This document shows, piece by piece, positions 1 through 10,872 of a stretch of 64,000 nt of DNA. The stretch is from contig CM028339.1 in the NCBI GenBank assembly GCA_016647705.1, positions 18,804,803-18,868,802 of the forward strand, given 5' to 3'. Position numbers and translations under genes: made by a program. Every line of letters starts with the position of its first letter. Positions within the stretch are counted from its first letter, which is position 1. The stretch comes from Eucommia ulmoides (lineage: Eukaryota; Streptophyta; Magnoliopsida; Garryales; Eucommiaceae). The notes beneath the pieces were generated by a model, which saw only the letters and a program-made list of their open reading frames with translations, ran no database searches and was not told the DNA's origin.

Positions 1-789
1 TGTCAAACCCCATATTTTCAGTATATCTAAACAAGCATATAATCAAAGAATAATGGTAAACACAATCAAATAATGAAGAACAACCATTAACGAAACACCG
101 ATTTCAAATAAACCACATATTCATAAATTATATTAATCCCTAGACAATATCCATTTAGCTAGCAACCATAACCATATATATAATGATAAACGAGCTAAAC
201 ATGCTCAAACCATAATTCGAAGTTAAGAAATAAAGAAATAAACGAAGAGATCTAGCCGTTATCTGAAGATTTGATGCTAAAACCATTCCGGCATCACTTC
301 TCATTCTTCGCAATGTGTTCTTCTCCTTCGGATTTGGTAGAGCATTCCCCAAAAACCTCTCAACCCTATTCTAACCCTAGGAGCTCTCTTATGGACAAAA
401 TAGAGGAGATGAGGAAGATATAGGCTCAAACATATCTAAATAAATATCTAAACTGTATGCAAAGTGACTGGCGCGACGGTAGGTAAATTGGTTTGCTCAC
501 GGCCTCAGTGGTGGACTTAACAGTGGGAGCAGAGACCTTCCTGTTCTTTTACTGCCGTAGCGGTAGATCTCACCACTGCGGCAGTGGGTTGTCAGTAACA
601 TTTGGAATTCTCTGCATATTGACCGCTGCGGCAGTGGTTTGGTCACCGTGGCAGTGGACTGCCTTTCTGAATTTTGCCTTAATGCTTGTTTTACCCCCGT
701 TCTTAATCCAATTTGATCATTTATGATCTGTTTTCATCCTTTTTCAACCCCATACACTTGATTTATACAAAAATAAATAAAAACGTATA
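1..789 (-). repeat. T1 3' LTR, partial
   Basis: This aligns almost base for base with 3686-4490 of the right-hand LTR. The part equivalent to 3134-3685 lies before the window. Homology stops at about 788, where the LTR jumps into internal sequence equivalent to 21050-21090 of the plus-strand copy. About 85 bp of U3, the PPT and roughly 390 bp of interior are therefore deleted. Confidence 0.85.
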
Positions 790-1953
790 AAGGACTAGGA
801 TATCCATATACCTGATTGAGTTTCACTCTTCACTAATATAGGCTGAGCAGGTGATAAAGATCAAAAGGACTTGGTTCGGTTTTGGAACATTTGGCCAATG
901 GTATATTGGAATAGAAAATGGGTTAATGTCGTTAACTTAACGTTACCCAAGACTCAACGCTTGGCACACTCACTCTTGAACCTATAGATAAATTGAAAAC
1001 AATCCTGAACAATCATTTTTAAGATCGACGTACTCACTTGTCAAAAGAGACGAAATTTAACGATATTTACATATGTTTTTTTTTGTTCAAAACCACATTC
1101 CCAAACTTATTCGATTATTATAATTTCACAGGTGTGGTTAAAACAAAATAAAAGCGACAAGTGATTCCTCGAATACCGAACCAATCAGAAGTTCGCCCTA
1201 AACTCAACCGCTCACTTCAAGTAGCATATACGAATGCTAAATTAATTCACTCAAATTGTGCCTTTAATTCAGCGATATAGGTTTGGAAAAAGATCAATTG
1301 GCCAGGGTATTTGTTTATGTGTTCAAAATTGAAATGACATTTAGGCTTTGAGAGGGTAACGAGGGATAAACATATAACATGGTAGGATTAAAAGGCTCGA
1401 GCGACAAAATGAATGCCTAAATCATATCTCCTGAACTACCTCGCCAATGATTTCGCCTCAAGCTTCCCCTCACTCAGGTTCTAGAATCCTTACATTGTCA
1501 TGAGTTTGGCTAATCGATAATCAGCCGTAAATCAATTGAATAGAAATACATTGAGTCTACGTGCTCGTGCAAATTAGGATCCACAATAACGTTTACCAAA
1601 ATGCATTGTCAAGCACATAGAACACACATGTATAGGTATTACCCTTGACCTCAAAAATCAACCAGGGGGTAATATCATCATCGGGTGATGGCCCAGATAA
1701 ATGCAAAACTCAAGATGCAACAACAACACAAAAATATTATATACTAAACAAACATGCAAAACGGTAAAACAGTAAAAAACATACTAACATCCTATACATC
1801 ACCACCAAACTTAAAACAATCAGTGTCCTTAATGACCCATCAGCGATCCCAATGAAAGCATAAAGCATGATATTGAAGATGAGGGTTAAGAACATGTACT
1901 TGGGAGGCAAGAGAATCTTGCCTCCGAATCAAATTGGCGGAGATGGATCTAAC
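790..1953 (-). other. 3' non-coding interior of T1
   Basis: No coding signal. The stretch is homologous, reversed, to about 19920-21050 of the plus-strand T1 copy and to 43320-44600 of the T2 element. It retains two purine-rich motifs (reverse complement of AAACTTATTC near 1100 and of CCAAACTTAA near 1805) that look like extra polypurine tracts. Confidence 0.65.
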
Positions 1954-3045
1954 TTATTTTTGAACTTGAGTTGCTTCCCAAGAAGCGCGTGGTTTATTGT
2001 CCTCGGCCCGAACGAAGAAACACTCATTAAAGAGCGGCTTTTGCCTGTAGTACGTGTCATACAACACCACGTACGGGTTTTGGTTCAGTACGCCCTCAAG
2101 ACTGGTGAGATATGGCATTGAATGGCTTGAGCTTTCAACAAGATTCTCCATCAGCTCATGTGCTTAGCAGGCATGAAAGAACATTACTTTTGGTAGTGAA
2201 GTACAAGTGATCCATATCGGATCCTTGTAGATGTGATAATTTAGGATCGATGGTGGCATCACAATGTGGATCTCCAATGGTGAAGGATCACGATTGTCGA
2301 TCTATGCTTGGGTTTACGGCTCATTTGAATAAGCATAGTTGAACTCTCCTAAGCTCCTTCCGCTCGTTTTCGGTTCCTCCTAGTGGCTTTCACATTTGGA
2401 TGTGGCTTGTTCATCTCTCAGTTCCACCGTCTCTGACTCGGCCTCAATGAAGCAAATAGGCTGACCGATTTGAGTCTCTAGGGACTTTACGGTCTCATCA
2501 ATTTCAGTGAAAATCGTCTCAATGTTGTCAAGACGATCTTCATGCTCATTGATCTAGTTATTCGTCTCTCTCCAAAACGCCTGAGTCTCCCTAATAAAAT
2601 CAGTGAATATTTCTTCCAGGGTGGGGGAAGACTCTTCCTGTTGGTTCGGGATGTCAATCCATGGCTCCGTAGTGGTGAAACTATCCGCCAAGCTTTGATA
2701 ACATGGTGAATAATTTCAATACTGCAAATTGAACTCTGCCATGTCTTCCAAAAATTGATAGGCTTCATCCGCGAATAATTGGTCGAAAGAGGTGGTACCG
2801 TTTCCTCTTTCAACCCAATTTCTTGTTGCAGCTAGTAACCCATCAAGGAAGTTCATAAGTTGACACTCCCTCGGGAAACGATGGTTCAGAAAACAGAATA
2901 ACAATTCCTTGTAACGATCCCGAACACTATAAAATGGCCCAAAATCTTGTTGAAAGAAATGCATCAATACTTGTCGATCTAACATCTTCAAGTACCCTAC
3001 ATAAGAAATAAAAAACAAAACTTCAAACAAAAAAGTTATAAACAA
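1954..3045 (-). pseudogene. gag: Broken Athila-like gag (capsid part only)
   Basis: The piece at 2716-3045 encodes a retrotransposon capsid segment: the conserved 'DRYKELL' helix, then 'LNHRFPRECQL', 'LDGLLAATRNWVERG' and 'DEAYQFLEDMAE'. This is the order seen in Athila-type gag (W-x-RYKELL ... Y/LDGL ... AYE-LE). A frameshift near 2710-2810 moves the gag into another frame, and a last piece at 1954-2151 matches the C-terminal part of the plus-strand copy (19760-19900). There is no zinc knuckle, protease, RT or integrase. The gag is followed by a conserved AGCGCTTCTTGGGA-like signature (minus strand, about 1974-2000) that also follows gag in the 17570 element. The protein would form the virus-like particle; this copy cannot encode a full one. 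Confidence 0.7.
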
Positions 3046-3109
3046 AAGAAATGCCTAAATTAAAATCAAGTTATTTACTCACAATATCAACAATAATCTA
3101 AAAACACAA

Positions 3110-3127
3110 TCCCAGACAATGGCGCTA
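3110..3127 (-). other. Primer binding site (degenerate tRNA-Asp type)
   Basis: Read on the minus strand it is AGCGCCATTGTCTGGGA, a worn version of TGGCGCCGTTGCCGGGGA, the complement of a plant tRNA-Asp 3' end typical of Athila elements. It lies just inside the LTR edge at 3134. Confidence 0.65.
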
Positions 3128-3133
3128 AAAACT

Positions 3134-4574
3134 TGGTGGTGGAATATTACGTTGCCACTTTCACCTCAAGTGTACGAGTCAAGTTTTAGTAGAGTGGGAA
3201 GAGTAAGGGTTATCGTTTCTATAGGGATTGGTTTAGAATATTGTCGAGTACCATAATTATCATAACCTAATTTTATCTAGGTGATAGAAAATGAAGTTTA
3301 TAATTAATAATATACTAATACTAAAATACTAATTTATCTAATTAAACTATATTACTATTTTGAGATGTTTATGGGAATGGATTATCTAGGGATTAACTTC
3401 ATTTACAAATACGTGTTTGATCTCGTTTAGTTATTAATAATGGTATTCAACCTATTCGACATTCTCTGTATCGTAAACTCGCCCACTCCCTCTCCCGAGT
3501 GTAAAGCGAGTGAATATGTGACTTTACGTTAACGCCGAAGTCCCCCTCTAAATTTTTTTTAGAACACATAGTCACATGAGTCTTGACCCAACGTCATTGA
3601 TTTTACACTTTCTAACTCCCTCCTGAGTTATTAGATCGTCGCGTTGTGTTTATCCTAGTCCAATCCAGGATTACCTCTCCCGAGTGTCAAACCCCATATT
3701 CTCAGTATATCTAAACAAGCATATAATCAAAGAATAATGGTAAACACAATCAAATAACTAAGAACAACCATTAACGAAACACCGATTTCAAATAAACCAC
3801 ATATTCATAAATTATATTAATCCCTAGACAATATCCATTTAGCTAGCATCCATAATCGTATATACAATGATAAACGAGCTAAACATACTCAAACCATAAT
3901 CCAAAGTTAATAAATAAAAAAATAAACAAAGAGAACTAGCCGTTATCTGAAGATTTGATGCTAAAACTGTTCCGAGATCGCTTTTCATTCTTCGTAACGT
4001 GTTATTCTCTTTCGGATTTGGTGGGGCATTCCCTAAAAACCTATCAACCCTATTCTAACCCTAGGAGCTCTCTTATGGACGAAATTGAGGAGAGGAGGAA
4101 GATATAGGGTTGAAAAATATCTAAATAAATATCTAAACTATGTGCAGAGTTACCACCGCGGCGGTGGGTTTCACCGTCGTGGCAGTGGGTAAGTTGGTTT
4201 GGTCACGGCCTCGGCGGTCGACTCAATGGTAGGAGTAGAGACCTTCCTATTTTTTTACCACAGCGGCGGTGGATCTCACCGCTGTGGCGGTGGGTTATCA
4301 ACAACATTTGGCTTTTTCTGCATATTAACCGCCGCGGCGGTGGTCTGGTTGCCGCGGTAGTAGGCTGTCTTTATGAATTTTGCCCTTATGCTTGTTTTCC
4401 CACCGTTCTTGATCCGATTTAATCGTTTATGATCCGTTTTATCCCTTTTCACCCTACTCACCTGATTTATACAAAAATAAATAAAAACGTATTAAAAATG
4501 TATTAAAATACTATAATAACACTCGAAAACTAATAAGTTCGGTTTGAAAATAGATAGGTAAATTACACCTATCA
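3134..4574 (-). repeat. T1 5' LTR
   Basis: A 1.44-kb LTR. On the minus strand it starts TGATAGGTG (ending at 4574 here) and finishes CCACCA at 3134. It carries an array of CCACCGCGGCGGTGG-like palindromes at 4150-4370. A TATA-like CCCTATATC on the minus strand (near 4100) lies just downstream of that array in the LTR's own orientation. Confidence 0.88.
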
Positions 4575-5211
4575 ACTACAAATCATACCTCGATACATTT
4601 TTTCATTAACACTTTTGCCCGTATCGTCTTTCTCTATCTTCGTAGTCGTTGTCATGGGAGTTTTGTACTCTTTAGCGTCATCCAAGCCATATTTCTTTAA
4701 CAACTCCTTGGTGTATTTAGCTTGGTTTATAAATATTCTTTCTTTGGTTTGCTTAATTTGTAATCCAAGAAAGAAATTCAACTCTCCTATCACGCTCATT
4801 TCAAATTCGACACCTCTTTCAAAATTACCGATGATTTCTTTTACCAAATGTCCCGGTACTGTTTTTATAACTCGTGGTAAAGTCGAATTTTTTTCCTTAG
4901 GTTTCTCCTCTTGTTGGGACTTCTTAGGTATATTATCACCTTGGTTTTGGTTGTTTGAAATATCTGCATCATTTTCATCTAAAACCTTTTTGACAAAAAT
5001 AGATCAGCTTTCTAAAAAATAACATGCATAGTTTCTTCTACTACTAACGTACGTTTATTATAAACTCTATAAGCTTTATTGTTAGTAGCATATCCAAGAA
5101 AAATCCCATAATTAGATTTAACATCAAATTACCAAGATTATCCTTGTTATTCAAAATAAAACACTTACATCCAAATACTTTAAAATAGGAAATATTAAGA
5201 GTCCTACCATT
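4575..5211 (-). pseudogene. pol: Copia RT remnant with the catalytic core deleted
   Basis: Reading leftward, the sequence passes through the linker 'NKRTLVVEETMHV', then stop-ridden linker, then 'VKEIIGNFERGV', and jumps at once (near 4812) to 'EFEMSVIGELNFFLGLQIKQ'. In Copia-2 these two blocks are separated by about 700 bp (36083-36790) that encode 'QMDVKSAFLNG' and the YVDD catalytic loop. This copy has therefore lost its polymerase core in one internal deletion. The final open piece (4572-4847) encodes the RT connection region ('TKELLKKYGLDDAKEYKTPM') and is cut at 'MYRGMI' by the T1 insertion. Confidence 0.75.
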
Positions 5212-6300
5212 CTAGATTTCATATGGGGTTTTGTTGAACCCTCTATGAATTGATACCTGATTCACCACATGGCAAGCTGTATTTATTGCTTCGGTCCAGA
5301 AGTAGGTTGGTAAGCGATTTTCGTAAAGCATTGTTCTGGCCATTTCTTGAAGCCTCATGTTCTTCCTTTCTACTACACTATTTTGTTGTGGTGATCTTGG
5401 TGCAAAAAAGTTATGAGCATAACCATGCTCATCACAATAACTTACCACATCATCATTCCTAAATTGTCTTCCTTTGTCACTTCGAATGTTAATAATGGAA
5501 TATTGCTTCTCATTTTGAACACGTTTACAAAATTTAGCAAGAACAAAAGCAACCTCACTTTTCTTAGCAACAAAAAATACCCAGGTAAGTTTGGAATAAT
5601 CATCAACTATAACGAAAGCATTAAACTTACCACCAAGACTAGCAACAGAGTTTGGACAAAACAATTCAAGATGCAACAATTTAAGACATCTAGACGTGGA
5701 CGTGTGCATTATTTTCTTAAATGATGATCTAGCTTGCTTGCCTAATTGACATGCATCACATACTTTATCTTTCACAAATTTCAAATTAGGCAGACCATGT
5801 ACGAGATTCTTCTTAGATAAATTAAAGATTAACTCCATACTAGCATGCCCAAGTCTCCTATGCCATAACCAATTTTCAAACAAAGCACTCAAACAAGATA
5901 AATTTTCAGAATTAAAATCATCAAATGAGCAAGTATAAACATTCTCAAAACGTGATGCAACTAACAAGATACTACTATCATGACTATTCTTAATAATGGA
6001 CTTATCATGATCAAATATAACATTATAGCTCTTGTCACATAGTTGACTAATACTAAGCAAATTATGTTTAATTCCATCAACTAGTAACACATCTTTAATA
6101 ATAGTAGTGCCATTACCGATATTACCTATACCGATAATTTTACCCTTTGCGTTGTCTTCAAAAGTCACATGACCTCCATCCTTAGGTGTCAAAGATGTAA
6201 ATTTTCCTTTATCTCCCATCATGTGTTGAGAACAACCACTGTCCAGGAACCATTTGTCCTTACTTATTGATACTTTGAGAATAACCTGTAAGGAGCACCT
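5212..6300 (-). pseudogene. pol: Copia protease and integrase, longest open piece in the window
   Basis: An open stretch of well over 336 codons. Order: protease active site 'WFLDSGCSQHMMGDK' at about 6270-6210, where the DSG triad is intact; 'LLVDGIKHNLLSISQL'; the GAG-pre-integrase/HHCC zinc motif ('WLWHRRLGHASM' ... 'CDACQLGK'); then the integrase core. The core has 'VIVDDYSKLTWVFF', the second acidic residue in 'IRSDKGRQF' and the third in 'PQQNSVVERKN'. The first catalytic position, normally LHxDL, reads 'LHLEL' (Asp to Glu at 5665-5667), which should damage strand transfer. It ends at 'GFNKTPYEI', near the integrase C-terminus. A start is not obvious because in Copia this is processed from a polyprotein. 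Confidence 0.85.
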
Positions 6301-6326
6301 TAAATAGTTCCCAAGTAGTACCCAGT

Positions 6327-6915
6327 CTAAGTGGGTCTGATCTTGTTAGTCGGGACAATTTTAGTTCTTTTTGAAACCCAAACTTGTCTACAGTTAGATA
6401 TTTTAGCAAAACATCTACGAATAGTGTGGCCCACAATATTACATTGAAAACATTTAATAAGATCTTTGGTTTCAAAAAAGAATTTGTGAAAACTTTTTCG
6501 TTTAAGATTTTTCTGAAATCTAATATCGGCTTTATAAAAAATTCCACGTGAACTTCCCAAAAGCATTTTCAAGTTATTTTCACCGCTAGTAAATTTGAGA
6601 ACAATTGCATGCAAATCCGTCAACTTGGATTTCAATTCATTGTTTTCAGATTCGTAGTCTATCACTTGCTTATTTAATGTATTAATTATACTTTGAAGGG
6701 CATTTATTTTAGAACGCTGGTTTTTATAATCATGAGAAAGTTCTTGATAAATATCAAATAATTCATCAAAATCTAAAGGACAAGAACTTGAATATTTAGT
6801 TACCTCACCACCAGTGCCCATTAATGCAAAAATGGACATATCTTCACTATCTGATTTTTCGGATCTACTTGATTCAATATCATCCCAAATAACATTCATA
6901 GATAAAAAATCAACT
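6327..6915 (-). pseudogene. gag: Copia gag C-terminal half with CCHC zinc knuckle
   Basis: From right to left it encodes an acidic/serine segment ('DIESSRSEKSDSED'), a coiled-coil-like stretch ('FDIYQELSHDYKNQ' ... 'SIINTLNKQVIDYESE') and a perfect CX2CX4HX4C knuckle ('CFQCNIVGHTIRRC', near 6400-6440), then 'VWVSKRTKIVPTNK'. The equivalent knuckle in Copia-2 has lost its first Cys and its His. The capsid half of gag is missing at the 6915 breakpoint. A frameshift separates it from the protease frame. Confidence 0.75.
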
Positions 6916-7345
6916 TTGGGATATGTATTTATCCTAAATGGTGTGGCTGTTAACTTGAGAACTGGTAAGCAAACTAAACTTGTAGGATCCACTTTTGAGG
7001 CCGAGTATATTGCTGCTTTTGATGCTGCTAAGGAAGGTGTGCAGATTAAGAAGTTTGTCACTGAACTTAAAGTAGTTCTAATGATTAAGTCATTGATACT
7101 TTTGTTTTGTTACAACAATGGTGCTATAGCTTAAGCAAAAGATACCAGGTCTCACCAGAAATAAAAACACAATAAGCGTGCGCTTCTACTCAATTTGTAA
7201 AATTATCAAGAGGAATGATATCGACATTAAGAGAGTATACACAAAGGATAACATAGTATATCTACTTAATAAGTCTATGACTTTACAACATTTAGATCGC
7301 CATCTTAAAAATATGGGTGTTGGATACTATTTTGATTGACTATAA
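6916..7345 (+). pseudogene. pol: Copia RNase H fragment of a different lineage
   Basis: Starts abruptly with 'LGYVFILNGVAVNLRTGKQTK', then 'STFEAEYIAAFDAAKEGVQIKKF', 'LFCYNNGAIA' and, after a stop, frames resembling 'RSHQK-KH'. This is the typical Copia RNase H series (GYVFxLNGGAVSW..., EAEYIAA, CDNNGAIA, RSHQxSKHI). The catalytic Asp of CDNN is Tyr here. It faces the minus-strand Copia, so 6915/6916 is a junction of two unrelated fragments. It belongs to a lineage distinct from the Sireviruses elsewhere in the window. Confidence 0.75.
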
Positions 7346-8313
7346 TGCTAGTGGAAGATTATTAAAAGTAAGTCCAATAGTAAATCTTGTATTCATACAT
7401 TAAGAATCTAAAGTATTGATAAAAAAGTAATTTCTTATTATTTTTTATTCTTTCAATGTTGCTGTAGACCTTGAATACAAAATTGAAATGTCTTAGCTCT
7501 TTAAAGTGATTAAAAGGCGAAGACCTAAGATATATTATAACTTGCATTCTGAATTGTTCTTAGTCGGTATTGGATTGTTGAAATGGATATTCAATAATCT
7601 AGACTATATTGTTGGAGTGTTTTTCTTTTATGATAATGGTGAGTCTCAAACATTAGTATAAGATACTAGAAAAATCCATAAATAGACTTACTACTATAGT
7701 AAGGGAATGAACATAATCATTCTTGGTATCTTACATGGTAGCTTTGCTTAATGTCAAAATAGGATTTTTGAGATGTGATTTTATTTGTGATGTTTTAACT
7801 TTAGGTAATGTATATTACATGTATGAATTTCTATATTTTGATAATACTAAATGTTGCTATCTAACCACAAAATTTTAAAGGTATTAATTAGGTATAGTGG
7901 GACATACATATGAATATACGAGTATATAAGATAGGATCTATCACTCTCAACAAAGAGAGACGTGTCCGATATAATTTGATTTAATATAATTCACCCAAAT
8001 CTCTAAACAAAATATTATGACGATTGAGATAAGATTCTAATTGGTGTTATAAAAAGTTATATTATTAATTAATGTACATATAATTCGACTAGGGATTTTC
8101 GACTTTATCCATATCCTGCTGGTCCTTTTTGTAACATAAGATAAAAAGATTGTATAATATGAATATTATACCTAACGAGGTCCTCTTGTTGAAATTTTTA
8201 ATCAACTAGACAAGGTTGTAATATGTGGGTGGACATGACTCACACTCAGAGGAGATGCCCTATGGAAAGTGTTTGGAAGGAAAAAATTAAAATTGTTCTA
8301 ATTTTAATTAATT
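7346..8313 (+). repeat. Degraded 3' end and probable LTR of the RNase H fragment's element
   Basis: Follows directly on the RNase H tail ('GGATACTATTTTGATTGA'). It starts near a purine-rich GTGGAAGATTATTAAAAGTA, which resembles a PPT joined to a worn TGTT LTR start. The rest is AT-rich and non-coding. I cannot define the right edge; the next clear boundary is the Copia-1 LTR at 8314. Confidence 0.4.
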
Positions 8314-8410
8314 TGTTGACCCTAGATGTTTTGATGAATCAATTAACATCGATTTTTTGAAAAACTAATAAGGTTATTGAGTATTTCATATATTAGTTCT
8401 AACTGAGCAA
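8314..8410 (+). repeat. Copia-1 5' LTR, piece 1
   Basis: Homologous to 60107-60197 of the 3' LTR ('gttttgatgaa', 'aactaataag', 'ttattgagtatttca'). Interrupted at 8411 by the T2-type element. Confidence 0.75.
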
Positions 8411-10214
8411 TGATGAGTGGTTTATTTACCAACAAATTAAGTACTTTAAATTCAAATATTTGTGAGTTTTCAAGAATTTTTGTTAGTTTAATGTATTTTT
8501 GTAATGTTTTGTAGAAATATAAATAAATAAGATAAAATGTTAAAATATGACAATTTGATCAGAAAGTCCAGATTTTGTTAAGAACGTTGGGGTTGTAGTG
8601 CCAATAAAATGGCATTGTAGCGCAATCAACCAATGTCTTTTGGCATTGCAGCACCAACAAAGTGGCGTTGCAGCACCAAATAAATGGCGCTACAATGCGA
8701 GTTCCATTTGCGCTGCAATGCCGCTTGATGAACTTCAAGCCTGTCTTTTAGTATGATGCAGTTTGATTTTAGAAAAACGTAAAATATGAAAGTTGTAGAC
8801 CTTTTCTTATATTTCTAAATCATTTTGAATCACCTCAATCGGAGTTCGGACGAGAAAATTATGACTAAATTTCATAATGTTCGCGCTACAGCAGGTAAGA
8901 CCCGCGCTGCAACGCAAAAACTTGGGTTGTAACACCAATTCGTGAATTTGAACCCTAATATTGAGCCTATATTTTCTACCTTAAGCCCCAAACACAAAGT
9001 GTGGTGGATTTTGGGAGAGAAAACATATCGGTGTGGGATTGGTGGCAAGATTGGGGGAAGAAAATACCATTGGTGTGAATTTTTGGGAGTCAAAACACAA
9101 TGGGAGACACAAAAATTCATAGAGAGAGAGAGAGAGAGAGAGAGTTTGAAAATGAAGATTATTGAAGATTTGAAACCTTGAAGTTCATCTCTACAAAAGA
9201 GTTTTCTCTTCCTTTCTCTTTCCCTAATCCTTTTTGAATTTGTATTTGTTATTTTACATTTATGGATTTTCTTGAAAGTATTAGTTATAGATTTAGTTAT
9301 GTTGAGTTAGTCATTTAATCTAGGACTTGGTATAATCTTGTTTAAACCATGTTTTGAATATTTTGTTAATTGTTAGTTTTAATTCCAATTTATGCCTCTC
9401 CAATATTAATTTTTTTGATTTTTGTGGCCATTGAACTAGATGATTTTATGTTATGAATTTTATGCTCGAGAGAGATTGAGTTTGTGACTGGAATTGAGAG
9501 TGCCTAGTCTAGGTTGTTGTGAGACCGGGAGGAGATCAACACCTAGTTATTCGATTTGAGAATTTAGGATCTTGATCAAGTTCTAGATTTATCAACTATG
9601 ATTTATATTCAATTGTGTTTGCCTTATTAATGCTTCCAATTTATGCTCACATATGATATTTTGGTTGATTTGAGAATTTGAGATTTGACACTCGAAAGAG
9701 GTAATTTTGGGTTCGGACTTAGGTTAAACACAATGTAAGTTTTAATAGATTGGGAGATTGTTAAAGCTTAGGTAATCTATAAGGTCGAGGCGTAATTAAT
9801 GTTTTCACCAAAATACTAGATAGGGATATCAGTATTGAAATATTTATATATTCTCTCACTTGACACTCGGGAGAAGAAGTGAGGGAGCACGAGTGACCTT
9901 GATTATTGAATGAATGGAATTGATTAATAATTACTTAATAGGATAACATGAGAATTACGAGATGAAATCAAGCCACTAGAACAATTGTGCATAGAAAATC
10001 CATAATTTATTTTACTTTTGCTTTTGTATTTGTTTTAGTTATTTTAGTTTTATAAACCCTAAATTTGGAAGCCTAAATAAAGTTAGGATATGATAATCGT
10101 GGTACTTAGCGACAATTTAAACCAATCTCTGTGGATACGATACTTTACTCACCACTACACTATTAAAACTTGACCTGTACACTTACGATGTGCAGTAAAA
10201 ATAAATTACTACCA
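8411..10214 (+). repeat. T2 5' LTR
   Basis: Starts TGATGAGTGGTTTATTTACC, as in the 37450 element, and ends TTACTACCA. At 1.8 kb it is longer than the T2 LTRs at 37450 and 44961. Its U3 carries GGCGTTGCAGCACC-type repeats (8590-8720, 8880-8940) where other copies carry CACCGC...GCGGTG repeats. Confidence 0.85.
9121..9144 (+). repeat. (AG)12 microsatellite
   Basis: Twelve AG units in the T2 LTR, directly after an AT-rich segment. Confidence 0.97.
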
Positions 10215-10219
10215 AGTTT

Positions 10220-10238
10220 TGGGCGCTGTTGCCGGGGA
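10220..10238 (+). other. Primer binding site, tRNA-Asp type
   Basis: TGGGCGCTGTTGCCGGGGA, six bases past the LTR end. It matches the Athila PBS TGGCGCCGTTGCCGGGGA apart from one extra G and one substitution. Confidence 0.8.
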
Positions 10239-10288
10239 TTGACGTTTTAGATTGTTGTTAATATTATGAATAAGTAACTTGATTTTAA

Positions 10289-10753
10289 TTTAATAGATCG
10301 GGAGATTATTAAAGTTTGGGTAATCTATAAGGTCGGGGCGTAAATAATGTTTTCACCTAAATACTAGATAGGGATATTAGTATTGAAGTGTTTACATATT
10401 CTCTCACTTTACACTCGAGAGAGAGAGTGAGGGAGCACGAGTGACCCTGATTATTGAATGAATAAAATTGACTAATAATTACTTAATAGGACAACATGGG
10501 AATTACGAGATTAAATCAGGCCCCTAGAATAATTGTACATAGAAAATCTATATTTTATTTTGCTTTTGCTTTTGTATTTGTTTTAGTTTTATAATCCATA
10601 AATTTAGACACTTAAATAAAGTTAGGTTATGATAATCGTGGTACTTAGCGATGATTTAAATCAATCCCTATGGATAGGACACTCTACTCACCACTATACT
10701 ATTAAAACGTGACCCATACACTTACGGTGTGTAGAAAAAATAAATCGCTACCG
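10289..10753 (+). repeat. T2 3' LTR stump
   Basis: Matches 9741-10214 of the 5' LTR throughout, including the GGGAGCACGAGTGACC block, and ends CGCTACCG (usual end CTACCA). Confidence 0.85.
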
Positions 10754-10872
10754 AGTAAATGAGAAAAAGATTTATTTTGAAGAAGATATCCGAGAAAGAT
10801 CGAGATGGTTATAATGAACATTTTGAATATTTTTTAGCAAGAAGATTTTTGTATTTCTAGGTAAAACACTTC
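10754..10872 (+). repeat. Copia-1 5' LTR, piece 2
   Basis: Homologous to about 60200-60312 ('gaagatatc', 'gaaagatcgagatg', 'ttagcaagaagatttt'). It begins with the T2 TSD (AGTAA) and ends with the TSD ACTTC (10868-10872) of the Tat-like insertion. Confidence 0.8.

Larger units (their letters stand above)
1..4574 (-). mobile_element. Gag-only Athila-like LTR retrotransposon (family T1), cut by window edge
   Basis: Two copies of the same LTR sequence (1-789 and 3134-4574) flank about 2.3 kb that holds only a broken gag and non-coding DNA. Read on the minus strand the LTR begins TGATAGGTGTAA, and the PBS lies next to the right-hand LTR, so the element runs right to left. It closely resembles the plus-strand element at 17570-22826 in LTR, gag and 3' non-coding region. 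It interrupts a minus-strand Copia RT gene at 4575. The left LTR lacks its U3 start and runs straight into internal DNA near 789, an internal deletion. The other end and the matching TSD lie outside the window. Confidence 0.85.
4575..6915 (-). mobile_element. Minus-strand Sirevirus-like Copia fragment
   Basis: Copia genes in minus-strand order: gag C-terminus (6915-6327), protease and integrase (6300-5212), and an RT remnant (5211-4575). Residue-level similarity to the plus-strand Copia-2 (34000-36800) is extensive, so the two belong to the same or sister families. The right end stops abruptly at about 6915 against an oppositely oriented Copia RNase H fragment. The left end is interrupted by the T1 LTR at 4574. 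Confidence 0.85.
8411..10753 (+). mobile_element. Athila-like T2 element reduced to LTR + PBS + LTR stump
   Basis: A full 5' LTR (8411-10214), a PBS, about 50 bp of interior and then the last 465 bp of a second LTR (10289-10753). AGCAA precedes and AGTAA follows the element, a 5-bp TSD with one change. Removing it restores the Copia-1 LTR as seen at 60190. The missing interior and 3' LTR start were lost through a junction at TTTAATAGAT, which occurs at both breakpoints. Confidence 0.85.

Noticed and set aside
4615-5022. 135-codon plus-strand frame
   Set aside because: It is the antisense of the Copia RT/linker remnant.
6814-7134. 106-codon plus-strand frame read as one gene
   Set aside because: Only the part after about 6916 is Copia RNase H; the first third is antisense to Copia gag, so the frame crosses a junction by chance.
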